From Actinoplanes sichuanensis (GTDB lineage: Bacteria; Actinomycetota; Actinomycetes; Mycobacteriales; Micromonosporaceae): 64,000 nt of DNA. Numbering within the stretch: position 1 is the first letter of the stretch; each line of letters begins with the position of its first letter. This document shows, in pieces, positions 62,557-64,000 of the stretch. Under the pieces are notes generated by a model. The model was not told where the DNA came from. It ran no database searches and saw only the letters and a list, made by a program, of their open reading frames with translations. The stretch covers positions 3,224,001-3,288,000 of the forward strand of contig NZ_AP028461.1 of NCBI RefSeq assembly GCF_033097365.1, in the 5' to 3' direction. The position numbers and the translations under genes are program-made.

Positions 62557-63444
62557 CTAGGAGGCGGCGAGCGCCTGGTTGAGATCTTCGAGGCTGGGTG
62601 AGACGGCGAAGGCGGTGTCGTTGGCGCTGAACGTGACGGCGTTGCGGCCGGCCGCGGAGGGCAGGCCGAACGACAGGTTGATCAGCCAGTCGAGGCTGCC
62701 GGGGATGAGCCCGCAGCCGGTCGCCTTCGGTACGGCGTACGAGTTGTCGACGAGGGTGGCGCCGGTGAAGCCGACGCCGAGGGTCTGATAGCCGTTCGGG
62801 TCGGCGACGATGTTCAGCGTTCCGGGGTCGCCGGTGACCGGCCCGTTCGGCGCGGGCGGGCTGGTGGTGCCGGTGGTCGGCTGGAACCGGATCGGGTTGG
62901 TGTCCGAACCGATGTAGCAGCGGTTGCCGAAGAGGGCGTTCTTGAGCTTGAGCTTGATCGGCAGCACGAAGACCGGGGTGTTCGCGCCGGTGGCCAGCGG
63001 GATGAACTCGGTGATCGGCCCGGCCAGCTCGACCTGCGCGAACACGCTGGTCACGCCGGGCAGGAAGTTGATCAGGCCGGGGATGACGACTTCGAGCGGC
63101 TGGGCCACCAGAGTCTTTCCGCCCGGCGCCAGGACCGTCGAGTAGACGTTGGCGACGCTGCCGTCCGGGAACTCCCGGACCGGTGCGGACGCCGGCCAGT
63201 AGACACCGAACTGGACGGTGATCGGGCTGTCGAACTCGACGACGTTGGCGCCGATGGCGATGCTGCCGCCGTTGGTGACCGAGCGGACACACCCGACCTG
63301 CAGGTTCGCCGGGTCCATCATGACGGCCGAGGTGAGTGGGCATTCGTCGAGGCCGGCGTATGCCCCGCCTGGCGCGGCCGTGGCCGGGCTCGCGACGCCG
63401 ACGATGAGTGCGGTGAGTGCGGAAATGAGTAGCGAGGCGCGCAT
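62557..63444 (-). CDS. Secreted protein of unknown function, 295 residues
   Basis: The signal peptide is LLISALTALIVGVASPATA. The mature part is beta-rich with few charged residues. Recognisable pieces are ECPLTSAVMMDPANLQVGCV, PNLI-like hydrophobic strands and NRCYIGSDTNPIRFQPTTGT. Cysteines are in pairs. I cannot assign a family. First gene of a two-gene transcript divergent from a TetR regulator; ATG at 63444 follows AAGGAAGGG. A cell-envelope or lipid-related role would fit a TetR-controlled secreted pair, but that is a guess. Confidence 0.75.
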   Translation of the reverse strand: MRASLLISALTALIVGVASPATAAPGGAYAGLDECPLTSAVMMDPANLQVGCVRSVTNGGSIAIGANVVEFDSPITVQFGVYWPASAPVREFPDGSVANVYSTVLAPGGKTLVAQPLEVVIPGLINFLPGVTSVFAQVELAGPITEFIPLATGANTPVFVLPIKLKLKNALFGNRCYIGSDTNPIRFQPTTGTTSPPAPNGPVTGDPGTLNIVADPNGYQTLGVGFTGATLVDNSYAVPKATGCGLIPGSLDWLINLSFGLPSAAGRNAVTFSANDTAFAVSPSLEDLNQALAAS

Positions 63445-63581
63445 GGGCGCCGCCCTTCCTTCTGGTGAGGACGAGGGGCCCGGACGTTTCCGCAGCGTTC
63501 CGGGGGATTGAAGAACGGGTGATACTGGGGGAACCATCGAGGTCGGTGTCTCCACGGTATGAGAAACCTCAGCGGTATGTC

Positions 63582-63593
63582 ATGTCAAGACAT
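63582..63593. promoter_or_regulatory. Palindrome between the secreted pair and the TetR gene
   Basis: ATGTC-AA-GACAT, a 5+2+5 palindrome, lies 12 bases before the TetR start codon. On the minus strand it contains TTGACA (63588-63583), a likely -35 box for the secreted pair. A TetR protein bound here would block both directions. Confidence 0.5.
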
Positions 63594-63605
63594 TGAGGAA
63601 CGGCG

Positions 63606-64000
63606 ATGACGAATCCGGTAATCAGCCCCCTTCCGGGCGCACGTGTGGGGCGGGACCCGTCCCGGGCGATCAAACGCGGCCCACGGTCGATGACCCCCGA
63701 GGCGGTGGCCGCCACCCAGCGGGAACGCCTCTACGACGCGCTGGTGCACACGGTCGCCGAGAAGGGCTACGCCAACGCCCGGGTCAGCGACATCTGCACG
63801 GCTGCCGGGGTGACCCGGCCGGCGTTCTACGCGCTGTTCGCCGGCAAGGAGGACGCGTTCCTGGACACCTACCGGCACGGCACCGGCGTTCTGCTGCGGC
63901 TGATGGACGAGGCGTACGCGGCCGCGCCCGACTGGCGGTCCGGGGTGCGGGCCGCGCTCAAGGTGCTGCTGGACGTGCTGGCCAGCGTGCCCGCGTTCGC
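63606..64000 (+). CDS. TetR-family regulator, 3' end outside window
   Basis: The first 131 residues are visible. A basic N-terminal extension of about 37 residues precedes the TetR helix-turn-helix, which reads RLYDALVHTVAEKGYANARV, then ICTAAGVTRPAFYALFAGKE. The beginning of the ligand domain follows. It is divergent from the secreted pair with 161 bp between starts and probably represses them and itself. The ATG at 63606 keeps the extension; a later in-frame ATG before TPEAVAATQRE would remove most of it. Confidence 0.85.
   Translation, partial: MTNPVISPLPGARVGRDPSRAIKRGPRSMTPEAVAATQRERLYDALVHTVAEKGYANARVSDICTAAGVTRPAFYALFAGKEDAFLDTYRHGTGVLLRLMDEAYAAAPDWRSGVRAALKVLLDVLASVPAF

Overview
This 64 kb window is very GC-rich and dense with genes. 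It has GTG and TTG starts, ATGA/GTGA translational overlaps, many secreted carbohydrate-active enzymes, and LacI, GntR, TetR and AraC regulators. It looks like the chromosome of a filamentous actinomycete. A Micromonosporaceae member such as Actinoplanes is my best guess, inferred from style only because no marker gene settles it. I see no rRNA, tRNA, CRISPR array, transposase, integrase or attachment site. The first and last genes are cut by the window edges.

Layout. 1-2.3 kb: a PP2C-type phosphatase and a STAS-ATPase fusion (partner-switching regulation), then a P-loop kinase. 2.3-4.9 kb: a bile-acid/sodium symporter-family protein and a secreted three-part esterase. 5.3-14.4 kb: a myo-inositol catabolic locus, with a GntR/HutC regulator divergent from iolC, a class I aldolase, iolB, iolD, iolE, iolG and an unrecognised toroid-like protein. 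14.4-24.6 kb: a second sugar operon with a LacI-type operator in its promoter: a CUT1 ABC importer (binding lipoprotein and two permeases, no ATPase), a Tat-exported PAP2 phosphatase, a Gfo/Idh/MocA oxidoreductase and a GH38 alpha-mannosidase. 24.6-31.5 kb: a membrane-anchored TAP-like hydrolase, a lipase-like hydrolase with a NarL-type two-component pair, and small membrane proteins. 31.5-36.5 kb: an intergenic repeat array and an unusual NicO-type metal transporter, TPR protein and DUF4331 protein group. 36.6-48.4 kb: GH18 chitinase, a lipoprotein glucose/sorbosone-dehydrogenase-like beta-propeller, a thioesterase-MFS fusion, an APH-like kinase, a GH3 glycosidase, an AraC regulator with an apparent internal deletion, an S37-type peptidase and a cytosolic propeller-like protein. 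48.4-57.3 kb: a compact secreted-glycan-enzyme island flanked by two LacI regulators. 57.5-64 kb: an RTX-repeat secreted protein, a PLP enzyme, a GNAT coupled to a second IF-1, small hypotheticals and a secreted pair next to a TetR gene.

How it works together. The inositol locus is a near-complete myo-inositol to DKGP pathway; no iolA and no dedicated inositol transporter is visible. The most striking system is the 48-57 kb island. Three secreted proteins carry near-identical discoidin (F5/8 type C) domains joined to DUF1996 (twice) or to GH16 plus a TIM-barrel glycosidase. Each promoter combines a GGTTCCGGAAC palindrome upstream of a TTGAC box with a LacI operator of the form GAAAGCGCTCT near the -10. 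The palindrome also precedes the GH18 chitinase at 36.6 kb. The LacI-type site also lies in the spacer of the ABC importer promoter at 14.46 kb. This suggests one distributed regulon for attack on a polysaccharide and uptake of its products. Its substrate is unknown, and the GH16 module appears to have lost its acid/base residue.
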